Source: Pseudomonadota bacterium
GTDB taxonomy: Bacteria > Myxococcota_A > Polyangia > Polyangiales > Polyangiaceae
Length of the DNA stretch: 64,000 nucleotides
Reading direction: 5' to 3'
Assembly (NCBI GenBank): GCA_023398955.1
Contig: JAEWRL010000021.1
Coordinates: forward strand, 1 to 64,000
The translations under genes and the position numbers were made by a program. The notes under the pieces were generated by a model that was not told the origin of the DNA, did no database searches, and worked only from the letters and a program-made list of their open reading frames with translations. How positions within the stretch are numbered: position 1 is the stretch's first letter; every line of letters begins with the position of its first letter. Below, piece after piece: positions 19,782-28,687 of the stretch.

Positions 19782-20290
19782 TCAGCCCTCCCGATCCGAG
19801 GCGCCACGCAGGTCGTCGAAGCGGGGCAGGACCGCCCCGTGCTTGCCGTTGATCGTGATTCGATCAACGAGGTCTCGGAAGTCGTCTAGGCCACGACCGA
19901 AGTCGTCGGGAAGATTGGAGTAGCCCGCCACGACGAGCGTCGGGAAGGGAGGGGCATTCTCGAACTGGCTCCAATGAGCAAACCCGGGATCCAAGGCGTT
20001 CCACGAGCTTGGTGTCGACGGCATCTCGAGTGGAGATGGTGACAGAGAGGACGAGCACGAGGAGACCAGCGGTGGCCGAGAGGTCACCGAAGCGCCGTAT
20101 CCCACCGGAGTATCGGATGCGGGCGGTATGCTGCAGTTACCACCAGTGCCAGCTGTCGAGGTCGTGCCACCCTGTCGAGGTCGTGCCACCTGTACCGACG
20201 GACGGCCCCCGCAGAGACAGTAGTCGGATTGATGCCCGGAGTCGCAGTCGAGGCGCTGAGGCTGGCCGCTGTCACGGCGGGATTTCGCGG
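19782..20290 (-). pseudogene. Frameshifted lipoprotein-like gene, identity unknown
   Basis: The minus-strand frame ends at 19782 and contains a Gly/Ser/Thr linker (GGTTSTAGTGGNC), then a tail with FAHWSQFENAPPFPTLVVAGYSN and DDFRDLVDRITINGKHG. A 19-base tandem duplication within the linker (20153-20170 and 20172-20189) shifts the frame by one. If one copy is removed, the linker reads VGTGGTTSTAGTGGNC without interruption. No signal peptide is visible upstream in any frame. I do not recognise the C-terminal domain. The region could be a decayed secreted protein gene or, less likely, noncoding. Confidence 0.35.
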
Positions 20291-20373
20291 GCGGCACCCC
20301 CTCTCCCGCGGTGCGCAGGCGGACGCCCGCGCTCTCCCGCTGCGCGGGTTCCGACTTTCCGGGACCGGCCCTC

Positions 20374-21150
20374 CTATTTCATTGCCGAAATGACGACATA
20401 GGGGCTCATGACTCGGATCGTCGACGAGCCCCCGCTGCTTGACGCAATCACGTCGATGGCACGACGACGCGTGTCGGAAAGGGTGCCCGCCGTTCCAAGT
20501 CGCTCGGCATAGCGACGACCCATGGGATGCTCCTCGATGAATGCATCGATGAATCGTTCTGCGCTAGATGCCTCGAAGACCGCCTCGTGCGGGCTGATCG
20601 TCACCTGCCCAAAGTAGCCGCCGACGAGGTTGCGTAAGGCTTCAGGATCACGCCAGGGAAACTGAGGAGGTGAGGGGGGAGCCGACGAAGCCCCCTCCAT
20701 GGCGCGACCGAACTCGCCCAGGGCCGCGCTCACCGGCCCGGCGGCGAGCCAGGCGTTGAAGACGAGGCGCCCTGCTGGCCTGAGCACGCGACGCACGTCA
20801 TTCATGGCGGCGTGCGCGTCCTGGGCGAAGATGATCCCGAAGTTGGAGAGCACGAGCTGGAAGGAGCCCGATTCCACTGGGATTGCTTCAGCACGGCCTT
20901 CCAGCACCTTCAGCTCGTGCCCCAAGGCCCGTGCCCGCTCGCGGGTTACCCGGAGGAGACGGGGCGCCGGATCTACCGCTGTCACCCTAGCGCGCAGCGC
21001 GGCGGCGAGGAGCGCCACGTTGCCCGTACCGCAGCCGAGATCGAGGACCGTCTGGCCTGGTTCTACGCCAGCAGTCTCGATGAGACGGCGCGCCACGGGC
21101 TCGAGCTCGGTTGCCGTCGATTCGTATTTGCCGTCACCCCAGTCTATCAT
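20374..21150 (-). CDS. Class I SAM-dependent methyltransferase
   Basis: The 258-residue protein has motif I VLDLGCGTGNVALLAA, an acidic strand-2 end (VTAVDPAPRLL), FQLVLSNFGIIFAQD and the post-motif VLRPAGRLVFNAW. This is the standard arrangement of the UbiE/Methyltransf_11 type that methylates small molecules. The C-terminal third (PQFPWRDPEALRNLVGGYF) is the usual lid region of class I enzymes of this type. Substrate unknown. No operon partner is apparent. Confidence 0.88.
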   Translation of the reverse strand: MIDWGDGKYESTATELEPVARRLIETAGVEPGQTVLDLGCGTGNVALLAAALRARVTAVDPAPRLLRVTRERARALGHELKVLEGRAEAIPVESGSFQLVLSNFGIIFAQDAHAAMNDVRRVLRPAGRLVFNAWLAAGPVSAALGEFGRAMEGASSAPPSPPQFPWRDPEALRNLVGGYFGQVTISPHEAVFEASSAERFIDAFIEEHPMGRRYAERLGTAGTLSDTRRRAIDVIASSSGGSSTIRVMSPYVVISAMK

Positions 21151-21454
21151 CTGAGCCCCAACGTAGCGCTCACCGGCGGCCGCTTCAAGGCAACCAACTC
21201 GGCTCTTCGTGTGGCAAGAACCCCGCGGTCATTGGCCGCGCGCATCCTGCATCCACGCCGCGAAGGACTCGGCGCGGCGGTAGTCGTTGTTTCGCGACAC
21301 ATAGGCCCTCCCTCTCCGAGTCCACGAGCCGCCAGTGCCTTGTCGGACCTCGATCGGAGGCTTCTACAGTCTAGGGCCTCATTCGTCGCCGGGCCCGCGG
21401 ACGCACGCCAACGCCTAGGAGCTTGCACCAGGTAGGCACGCCGCCATCGGCGCA

Positions 21455-23431
21455 TCAGGGAGTGACGACGACCTGCCAGATCTGCTCGTCGCCGGTGGAT
21501 TGGTTCTGCTGCTCGACCGCGCTGCCGGCAGCCGTCGAGCCGCCCGCCACCCCGAGAAAGTGGCCGCTCTTCTTGTTGCGGATGCGGAACTCGCCGAGTC
21601 CGATGTCGATCACTCGCCACGCCTGGTGATCGCCGCCATTGTCGTCCCAGAGATGGACGTGGATCCCGGGGTCCACTGATTCGTCGGGAACGTCCATGAC
21701 CTTGCCCCCGGCCTCGTTGGTGAGTCGGAAATGCCCGTCGCCGTCGTAGTTGAGGCGCCAGACGTAGGCGTTCGCATCGCTCTGCCCGCTTTGGATGATG
21801 TCTGCACCGTTCTGATCGGAGGGGCCATCCACGGCGATTGCCATGCCGCTCTTCTTGTTGATGAACGCGAAGGTGTTGACCAAACCCGACACAGTACCCG
21901 TCGTCGTGTCGACCTCGATGGTGTTGACCCAGCTCATCGAGAGAGTGGTTGCATTGGAGAAGGAGAGCGGTTGCCACACATAGGCAGAGTCGTTGACACG
22001 CCCGCCCCAAGCTCCCGCCCACCGATCTCCCAGATAGAGGTATTCAGTACCCTCGCTCCCCGTGACGGCGAGGACATAGGTTGGTTGTGAGTAGAAAGTA
22101 TTGCCGTCGGCTACATTGCGCATGGTAGACCACCCGCTGGAGAGCGACGTACTGGTCGCGTACTGAGCTTGGTTCGGCGACCATCCGGTGGCCCCGGAGG
22201 TTATGAGAAAATAAGTTCCGTCACGCTTGAACAGGGCAGGGGCCTCGCGGTGACCACCCTCGAAAAGGAGGGCTTCGCGGCGTGCGATGGAAAGGTAGTC
22301 CTCCGATAACGAGTAAAGGTGCAGATCGTAGTTCTCGTTGGACGCGGAAAGGAAATAGCCGCGGCCATCGTCATCGACGAAGAGCGTACAGTCGCGTGAC
22401 ATGTAGCCGGGCTTGCCGTGATCCACGACGCCCGAGTCCTGCATTGGTCGAAAGCTGCCATGGTAGGCATAGTCGCCGGCCACGGTGTCCGAGCTAGCGA
22501 CGGCAGCGCGCGCTTCCCCGTAATCGCGGCCGTTCTCCCAGTGCATCCACATCACATACTTCTGCGTGGCGGCGTTGTAGACGACCTTGGGTCGCTCTAC
22601 GTTGGCGGGGTTCAGCCCCTGATCACTGTTCATGGTCAGGACGTCGTTGACGTGCTCCCACTGGCGCAGGTCGCGAGAGCGGTACGCCGAGACGGCATAG
22701 AAGGTCCCATCAGGGTTTCTGTTCTCACCGAACCAGTAGTAATCCGCGCCGACCTTAAGCATGCCCCCGCCGTGCGCCTGAATCGGGGCCCCATCGGTGT
22801 CTGCCCACTGAACGCCGTTGATAATGGGCCAGGTCACGGACGGGCTGCCTGAAGAGCCTCCGCCAGCGACCCCGCCATCACCGCTCTGCCCGCCGCTGCC
22901 GGTCCCCGCCGTCGAGGCGCCGCCGAAGCCCTCGCCAGCGCTGCCGCCGGGCCCACTGCCAGCGGTTCCACCGCCGCCCTCGGGTGCTCCTCCGGCGTTG
23001 TCCAGGGTGCCTGCGTCGCCGCCACGCTGTGAGCCGCCCGAGCCGTTATCCATGCCCGCCGTTCCTCCGCCGAACCCTACAGCGGGACTGCCCGCGGAAC
23101 CTGCGTCGTTGCCTCCGTTGAGCGCGCCGCCCGCGGCGCTGACGCCTGCACCCGTTCCCGGAGTGCCACCGGTGGGTCCCTGGCCACCTCCGGTGTTCGA
23201 CAGCGCCCCACCGCTGTTGCTGGCGGGATTGCCGCCTACGGAGACCTGCCCACCGAGGCCGCCCAGATGGCCCGCAACTCCTGCGTCAGCTCTGTCACCG
23301 CCGGAACCCGCTGTCGAGCCGGTGCCGCCATCACCGCCATCGCTGCAGGCGCTGAAGACACACAGCGCCGCGGCCAGGCAGAGTGACTGCGCGTGAGGGG
23401 AAGAAGCGGCAGTACGCGAAGGTGACAGCAT
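21455..23431 (-). CDS. Secreted GH43 glycosidase with C-terminal ricin-type lectin domain
   Basis: The 658-residue lipoprotein (signal ending FSACSDGG, Gly-rich linker to about residue 205) carries a five-bladed GH43 domain. It starts INGVQWADTDGAPIQAHGGGML and includes YYWFGENRN, ERPKVVYNAATQKYVMWMHWENG and SRDCTLFVDDDGRGYFL. The RPKV.YN..T..YVMWMHWE signature resembles the GH43 subgroup containing exo-beta-1,3-galactanases, so a galactan target is likely but not certain. The last 140 residues form a ricin B-type (CBM13-like) lectin with three QxW-like repeats (ANAYVWRL, DHQAWRV, DEQIWQV). An AAGGA element precedes the ATG. Confidence 0.88.
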   Translation of the reverse strand: MLSPSRTAASSPHAQSLCLAAALCVFSACSDGGDGGTGSTAGSGGDRADAGVAGHLGGLGGQVSVGGNPASNSGGALSNTGGGQGPTGGTPGTGAGVSAAGGALNGGNDAGSAGSPAVGFGGGTAGMDNGSGGSQRGGDAGTLDNAGGAPEGGGGTAGSGPGGSAGEGFGGASTAGTGSGGQSGDGGVAGGGSSGSPSVTWPIINGVQWADTDGAPIQAHGGGMLKVGADYYWFGENRNPDGTFYAVSAYRSRDLRQWEHVNDVLTMNSDQGLNPANVERPKVVYNAATQKYVMWMHWENGRDYGEARAAVASSDTVAGDYAYHGSFRPMQDSGVVDHGKPGYMSRDCTLFVDDDGRGYFLSASNENYDLHLYSLSEDYLSIARREALLFEGGHREAPALFKRDGTYFLITSGATGWSPNQAQYATSTSLSSGWSTMRNVADGNTFYSQPTYVLAVTGSEGTEYLYLGDRWAGAWGGRVNDSAYVWQPLSFSNATTLSMSWVNTIEVDTTTGTVSGLVNTFAFINKKSGMAIAVDGPSDQNGADIIQSGQSDANAYVWRLNYDGDGHFRLTNEAGGKVMDVPDESVDPGIHVHLWDDNGGDHQAWRVIDIGLGEFRIRNKKSGHFLGVAGGSTAAGSAVEQQNQSTGDEQIWQVVVTP

Positions 23432-23725
23432 GAGATCCTTGCTCCGTGGACTTCGTAGCCATTGTAGTTCCCAGGCTAGTCTTGGCCCGTCGTTTCATCG
23501 AACTGCCCTGGCTATGCCAGGCGGTTCTGGAAATTGCTGACCCCATCGAAAGCCGGTGGATGGAGCACTTCGCTCTGACACCCGCATACCGGCGGGAACG
23601 GGTTCCCGTGGGAGGCAGTCAAGGCTCTCGCGTGTGACGGGGGGATCGGCCCGGGGGCAGCGCTGACCCGCTGGGCTTGCGGGCAACTCGGACCGGCGCA
23701 TGCTCCGGGGAGAAAGGGAACGACG

Positions 23726-24160
23726 ATGAGAGTCATGGTCATGGTCAAGGCGACGCCGAACTCCGAGGCTGGTGCGATGCCGAGCGAGAAGGTCTTGGCA
23801 GAGATGGGCAAGTACAACGAGGCGCTGGCGAAGGCTGGGATCCTGTTGGCGGGAGAGGGACTCCATCCCAGCAACAAGGGCAGGCGCTTGCGGTTCTCGG
23901 GCGGCAAGAAGAGCGTCGTGGATGGTCCCTTCGCCGAGACGAAGGAGCTAATCGCCGGCTTCTGGATCTGGCAGGTCAAGTCGATGGATGAAGCCATCGA
24001 GTGGGCGCGGCGCTGCCCAGAACCGATGCCCGGCGAGGACGCGGAGCTGGAGATTCGGCCGGTTTTCGAGGCCGAAGACTTCGGTGAGGAGTTCACTCCC
24101 GCGTTGCGTGAGCAGGAGGAGCGGCTGCGCGCGCAGTTGGAGAACAAAGCCGGCGCGTGA
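23726..24160 (+). CDS. YciI/DGPF-domain protein
   Basis: The 144-residue protein starts MRVMVMVKATPNSEAG, has the defining DGPFAETKELIAGFWIW block at about residues 75-90, and ends with an acidic helix. YciI-fold (DCG/DGPF) proteins are small ferredoxin-fold dimers, usually encoded beside an ECF42-type sigma factor. Here the expected sigma gene is absent downstream. Only a short in-frame trace (AIEAVGRVDSGG near 24205) hints that one may once have followed. Confidence 0.9.
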   Translation: MRVMVMVKATPNSEAGAMPSEKVLAEMGKYNEALAKAGILLAGEGLHPSNKGRRLRFSGGKKSVVDGPFAETKELIAGFWIWQVKSMDEAIEWARRCPEPMPGEDAELEIRPVFEAEDFGEEFTPALREQEERLRAQLENKAGA

Positions 24161-24505
24161 GCGGAAGGAGCGCTACCGCGGTGTAACGCTCGCCGACTGC
24201 GAGGGCTATTGAGGCAGTCGGGCGTGTCGATTCCGGTGGCGCCGTCAGGATCCGCTGCGCCGCCGGCCATGACGAGCCCGCCGCATCGTGCGATTCCGAG
24301 TCGCGCTAAGAGTCGGGCTTCAGAGAGAGGTCTGGGCGAGGCGCCTCGGGCCAGTGGCGCGCTGCCACTGACCCTTGCCCACGACTCTGCGGTACTGTGG
24401 TGTACCCTGCTGACTGGCTCTGCAGTACTGCTGCGCACCAGCTTGTCGGTTGCGAGAGGCGCCCGCATATACGTGCTCCACGGAATTCTTTCGGGAGCAG
24501 ATCCA
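24161..24505. other. Intergenic region before the subtilase gene
   Basis: No complete gene. The first 130 bases on the plus strand include a stretch reading TARAIEAVGRVDSGGAVRI that vaguely recalls the N-terminus of ECF42 sigma factors and then stops. The rest should hold the subtilase promoter; GGGAG at about 24493-24497 serves as RBS for the ATG at 24506. Confidence 0.35.
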
Positions 24506-27500
24506 ATGAATCGAGCACTCAAGGCGGTCGGGGTTGCCTCTGTCGCGCTACTTGTCGTCGCGTGCGACTCGGACGATGGCGGCAATGACGGTGCTGCGGG
24601 CACCAGTGGTGCGGCGTCGGGCGGGGAGGGCGGACAGGCGGGCGCGAGGGCCACGGCGGGGGGCGCCGCCGGTATGGCAGGGGGCGCCGCCGGGAGCGGG
24701 GTGGACGCGGGCGCCGGAGGCGCTACGAACTCGGGGGGAAGCTCTGGGTCGAGTGGAGCGGCTGGCAGGGACCTACCACAGGCAGGTTCTGCTGGCGCCA
24801 TGGATCTGGGCGGCGAGATAGCGCTTCCGCAGCAGCCCTCTGGAATAACTCTGCGGCTCGACAGCGTGGTCTACGAACCCGGGGACACGGTTGAGGTGGA
24901 GCTCGATTTCGGGGACATCGATCCCGGCGAAGAGCGCATCACAATCGCCTTGGCTTGCCCCGACACGGGGGACGCGGAGCCTGTGTTCCTCGACCGGGCA
25001 TCGGGGAACCGCTTCGTCGCAAGCGGTCAAACGCCCCTCACGTTCTCGGGATCCGATCCCGAGGATGGCGAGTTGACGGTGGCTCCTGGTGAGCTCCTGC
25101 ACGCTCTGTACATCGTCGATCGGTCGGCCTCGGCGCTGGCGGACGTGGAAGAGGACATGGTGACGGACTTTGGTCTGATCGCCACAGACGACACGCCCAG
25201 CAGCGACGTCGAGCCGGCGCTGGCGCTCACGGAGGACGAAGGGGAGCCCGCTGCCGGGGCAAAAGCGGTCGGCACCTTGTTGCCCGAGGGTGGCCTGCCC
25301 GTGCAGATCGCGACAGAGGAGCTGATCGTCTTTCCCAAGGACGACGCGGAGCTTGAGGCTTTTCTCGACCAGAGTGGCGGCAGCGTCATTGCCGAACAGG
25401 TCGTCGACGGCGGCGACGGCGCAGCACGCGATCGAGCAGTGCTCGTGGCGGTGGAACCGGGACAGGCGGATCCCTCGCACCTCGGTGTCCTGCGTCAGCT
25501 CTTTGGCGAAACGGAGGCTCTGCTGGTGAGCCGCGCCGATGTCGAGCGTATCCTGGTCCTCGCGCTCGAGTTCCAGCTGGAAGGCTTTCTCGTCGCCGTC
25601 AATCCGAGGCTCCAGTTCCACGGAGCGCCTTCGATTTCCGAGACGGAGGCGGACAACCTGACCCACACAATGCAGATGGTCCCGGCCCGAGGGGTTACCG
25701 AACCGTGCGTGCCCGGCGACGCGGAGCGTCCGTGCGTCGAGAACGTGCCGGCGCTCTGGGCCTTCACGGCGTTGTGGGACGCCGACGTGCAGGAGGTCAA
25801 TGTGGGCGTGCTGGACATTGGCTTCGCGCCGAACACCGACTTCCGCGAGCCCAGCAGCGGGAGCCTCGTGCAATGTGACATGACGGTCCGGTCGAGCCCA
25901 GGTTATCGTTGCGCGGCCGGCGCTGCGGAGGGGCCACCAACGGTCGGTAACAGCTTCTTCGGCGACCGCAGCTGGCACGGCACAGGCGTCGTCACCACAA
26001 TTGGAGGCGTCGTCAACGACGGCTTCGGAGCAGCCGGTGTCGCCGGGCTCAACGCGGTCCCGCAGCTCTACAAGTACGACTTCCTGAGCTACGCCTTCGA
26101 GATTGGCGGCGGCATCCTCAAGGCGCTCTCCGACGGGGCGTCGGTGATCAACGTCAGCGGCGGCTATCCCTGCCGGGTGATCACCAACGTGGGTCCTGAC
26201 TTCGACGTCTGCTCCATCGAAGGACGCGCAGGAATCTGCGCGATCGTGACTGCGAGTGTTCACGCTGCGGCTGCAACCGTCTGTGCGACGCTGGGGGGCA
26301 TCCCCATCGTCGGCGGTGTCGCATGTGGCGCGGCTGTCGGGGGAGCCGTCGTCGCGACGAACGCCTGCGTCTCCACCCTTGCCCTGGGGGATGTACGCAG
26401 CCCCATGGCTTCTGCCGTTGCCCGGGCGGCCCGGGCGGGGGTGCCCGTCGTGACCATCGCGGGCAACCGCTTGAGCCGGGAGTCTCTGCCCGAGGTCATT
26501 CGTGACTGGGTCAATATCTCGGACGCGCGCACCGAGAGCTGGGGCATCGTTCCAGCCATGATCCCTGAAACGATCGTCGCGGCAGCCGTTGATCCGGACC
26601 TCGACAACGCACACTTCTATGGGGAGCGGGTCGACGTCTGGGCTCCCATCCGCAGCGCCTACATGTCCCCCAGCAGCGTGGATGATCCGGATTCGGCACT
26701 CGTACTCGGGAGCCTGGGAGGCACGAGCGCGGCCGCGCCTTTCGTGACGGGCGTCGTCGCGGCCATGCAAGCGCTCAACGAGAACCTGAACCCCGCAACC
26801 GAATCCCTGACGGCGGCGCAACGGAGCGGGATCGTCAGTGAGATCAGGGCGCTCCTCACGGCGTCCGAGAACAGCTTCAGCAACGCGGAGCTCCTGGCGC
26901 TGGGCTATAGCGATCAGCCGGAAGAGCGCCGTCGGCTGATCGATCCGCTGGCCGCCGTTCGCGCGGCCGCGGCTCCCGTGCTTCCGGAGCTGGCGGGGTA
27001 CGACGCCTCTCTGAACTTCTCGGAAGCGCTCGTCTCGGACGACACGGCTGCGGAGGCGACGCTGCTGGAGGTGAACGTTCCCGCGACTGGGACATTGGTT
27101 GACATTCCCGCCGCGGGGAGCGCTACGGCGACGACGGAGGATCAAGACTGGTATCGGTTCACCGTACCCGATCTGGGCTCGGCCTCGCCACTCCAGGTGA
27201 ACCTCGAGCTCGTGTACCCGCTGGACTGGGGCAGGGTAGGACTCAGCGGAGAGGGCATCGTGGTACAGAGCCGCAGCAGCAGTGGCGAGTCGGCCCTGGA
27301 CACCTATGCCATGGTGGGGGAACCCGGTCAGGTGTTCACGTTCCGCGTCGCTGCCGCTCCTGGAGAGGACAACGTCTATCGCATCACGGCGCAGCTACCC
27401 GAGGTCGCCCTTCCTGGCGTCGAGATCGTGGAACCTATCACCACGGTGCCAGTCTGCGCCGACCAGGACATCACGCTCCTGGCCACAGCTCGGTATGCCC

Positions 27501-28024
27501 TCTTCCCGTCCTTCGTTGTCCCCAGCGAAGCCATCGAGTGGTTCGAGGGCACGGCGAGCCTCGGTCAGGGCAGCGAGATCACCGCGTCGTTCCCGGTCGG
27601 CGAACACACGATCACGGCGCGCGCCTACGGAGCGGACGAGGCGGAGGCTACCCTGACGTTCGCTGCCACCGATTGTACCGGGGACGCGCCAGAGGTCAGC
27701 ATCATCAGCCCGACGCCGCCCGTCGCCAACGTCATCTACGACGGATACGACGACGAGCTGGAGCTTTGGTACGTCGACATCGCTGTCGAGGGGACGGGCA
27801 CGGACACCGAGGACGGTACCCTCCCGGGCAGCTCTCTGATCTGGCGCACGGATCGTACCGACATCCAGGACGAGGACCTCGGAACCGGGGACAGTGCCAC
27901 CATCCGTCTTTATAGCGACGACTGCTTCGGTGTGACGCACACGATCCGCCTTGAAGCGGCTGACAGTGACGGCAACCCGGCGTCGCCCGACACCTTCCAG
28001 GTGTTCATCTATACCGTTTGCTGA
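24506..28024 (+). CDS. Subtilisin-like (S8) serine peptidase, lipoprotein
   Basis: Although the frame opens at 24209, the ATG at 24506 with a GGAG element starts a lipoprotein signal (VALLVVACDSDDGG) and a Gly-rich linker, leaving 1172 residues. The catalytic triad is readable: Asp near 437 (VGVLDIGF), His near 491 (SWHGTG) and Ser near 741 (GTSAAAP), with the oxyanion Asn near 654 (TIAGN). A long region of about 350 residues precedes the peptidase domain, and beta-rich domains follow it (about 850-1172). A hydrophobic Cys-containing insert of about 60 residues sits between His and Ser. It should act on proteins outside the cell. Confidence 0.92.
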   Translation: MNRALKAVGVASVALLVVACDSDDGGNDGAAGTSGAASGGEGGQAGARATAGGAAGMAGGAAGSGVDAGAGGATNSGGSSGSSGAAGRDLPQAGSAGAMDLGGEIALPQQPSGITLRLDSVVYEPGDTVEVELDFGDIDPGEERITIALACPDTGDAEPVFLDRASGNRFVASGQTPLTFSGSDPEDGELTVAPGELLHALYIVDRSASALADVEEDMVTDFGLIATDDTPSSDVEPALALTEDEGEPAAGAKAVGTLLPEGGLPVQIATEELIVFPKDDAELEAFLDQSGGSVIAEQVVDGGDGAARDRAVLVAVEPGQADPSHLGVLRQLFGETEALLVSRADVERILVLALEFQLEGFLVAVNPRLQFHGAPSISETEADNLTHTMQMVPARGVTEPCVPGDAERPCVENVPALWAFTALWDADVQEVNVGVLDIGFAPNTDFREPSSGSLVQCDMTVRSSPGYRCAAGAAEGPPTVGNSFFGDRSWHGTGVVTTIGGVVNDGFGAAGVAGLNAVPQLYKYDFLSYAFEIGGGILKALSDGASVINVSGGYPCRVITNVGPDFDVCSIEGRAGICAIVTASVHAAAATVCATLGGIPIVGGVACGAAVGGAVVATNACVSTLALGDVRSPMASAVARAARAGVPVVTIAGNRLSRESLPEVIRDWVNISDARTESWGIVPAMIPETIVAAAVDPDLDNAHFYGERVDVWAPIRSAYMSPSSVDDPDSALVLGSLGGTSAAAPFVTGVVAAMQALNENLNPATESLTAAQRSGIVSEIRALLTASENSFSNAELLALGYSDQPEERRRLIDPLAAVRAAAAPVLPELAGYDASLNFSEALVSDDTAAEATLLEVNVPATGTLVDIPAAGSATATTEDQDWYRFTVPDLGSASPLQVNLELVYPLDWGRVGLSGEGIVVQSRSSSGESALDTYAMVGEPGQVFTFRVAAAPGEDNVYRITAQLPEVALPGVEIVEPITTVPVCADQDITLLATARYALFPSFVVPSEAIEWFEGTASLGQGSEITASFPVGEHTITARAYGADEAEATLTFAATDCTGDAPEVSIISPTPPVANVIYDGYDDELELWYVDIAVEGTGTDTEDGTLPGSSLIWRTDRTDIQDEDLGTGDSATIRLYSDDCFGVTHTIRLEAADSDGNPASPDTFQVFIYTVC

Positions 28025-28164
28025 GTTGCGCCGGACGGCAGCTGCGGTGCAGACCCTGGCGGGGCACCGCGGCTGGCCGGTACTCGGCGGCATCACGTCA
28101 CCCTCACGGACGAATGCGCGAGGTTCGACGCGAGAGTCCCCCTCCCGTGTACTGCTATGGCGAA

Positions 28165-28653
28165 ATGACGCTCCGCGACGCGACACCTGCTGACGTAACG
28201 CTTCTGCGTCACTGGGACGAGCAACCGCACGTCATCGAGTCCGACCCAAACGACGACTGGCAGTGGGAGCAGGAGCTGACCCGCCAGCACGACTGGCGTC
28301 AGCAGCTGATTGCCGAGGTGGAGGGCTGTCCCATCGGCTTCATCCAGATCATCGATCCAGCCCACGAGGAGAGCCACTACTGGGGGGCCTGCCCCGAGGG
28401 ACTCCGCGCAGTCGACATTTGGATTGGTGAGGAAGGGCACCTAGGGCGGGGCTTCGGGACCCAGATGATGCGTCTCGCCCTCGACCGTTGCTTCCAGGAG
28501 CCTCTTGTCCGCGCCGTCCTCATCGACCCGCTTGCGTCCAATGCCCGGGCGAGGCGCTTCTACGAACGCCTCGGGTTTCACTTCGTCGAGTACCGTCAGT
28601 TTGGGGAGGATGCTTGTGCCGTCTACCGGTTGGATCGGGCGGATTGGGGGTAA
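28165..28653 (+). CDS. GNAT-family N-acetyltransferase, AAC(6')-like
   Basis: I use the ATG at 28165 (MTLRDATPADVTLLRHWDEQ), giving 162 residues. The GNAT acetyl-CoA loop appears as LGRGFGTQMMRLAL, followed by VRAVLIDPLASNARARRFYERLGF, a block closely resembling aminoglycoside 6'-N-acetyltransferases. The N-terminal HWDEQPHV segment also fits that subgroup. Resistance activity cannot be concluded from this alone, since many chromosomal relatives acetylate other amines. The preceding 140 bases after the subtilase stop hold no gene. Confidence 0.85.
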   Translation: MTLRDATPADVTLLRHWDEQPHVIESDPNDDWQWEQELTRQHDWRQQLIAEVEGCPIGFIQIIDPAHEESHYWGACPEGLRAVDIWIGEEGHLGRGFGTQMMRLALDRCFQEPLVRAVLIDPLASNARARRFYERLGFHFVEYRQFGEDACAVYRLDRADWG

Positions 28654-28687
28654 TGCTCGGCGGACGTAACCTCCGCCCCGCCTCCGC

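Noticed and set aside
21236..21366. A 43-codon minus-strand frame ending RRAESFAAWMQDARGQ
   Set aside because: It looks protein-like but has no start codon and no identifiable family; it may be a gene scrap, yet the evidence is too thin.
23512..24801. A 429-codon Pro/Ala-rich minus-strand frame
   Set aside because: It overlaps yciI and the Gly-rich linker of the subtilase, whose complement naturally gives Pro/Ala-rich sequence.
24773..27145. A 790-codon open frame on the minus strand
   Set aside because: It lies wholly antisense to the subtilase gene, has Arg/Gly/Asp-rich composition with no motif, and is explained by codon bias of the real gene.
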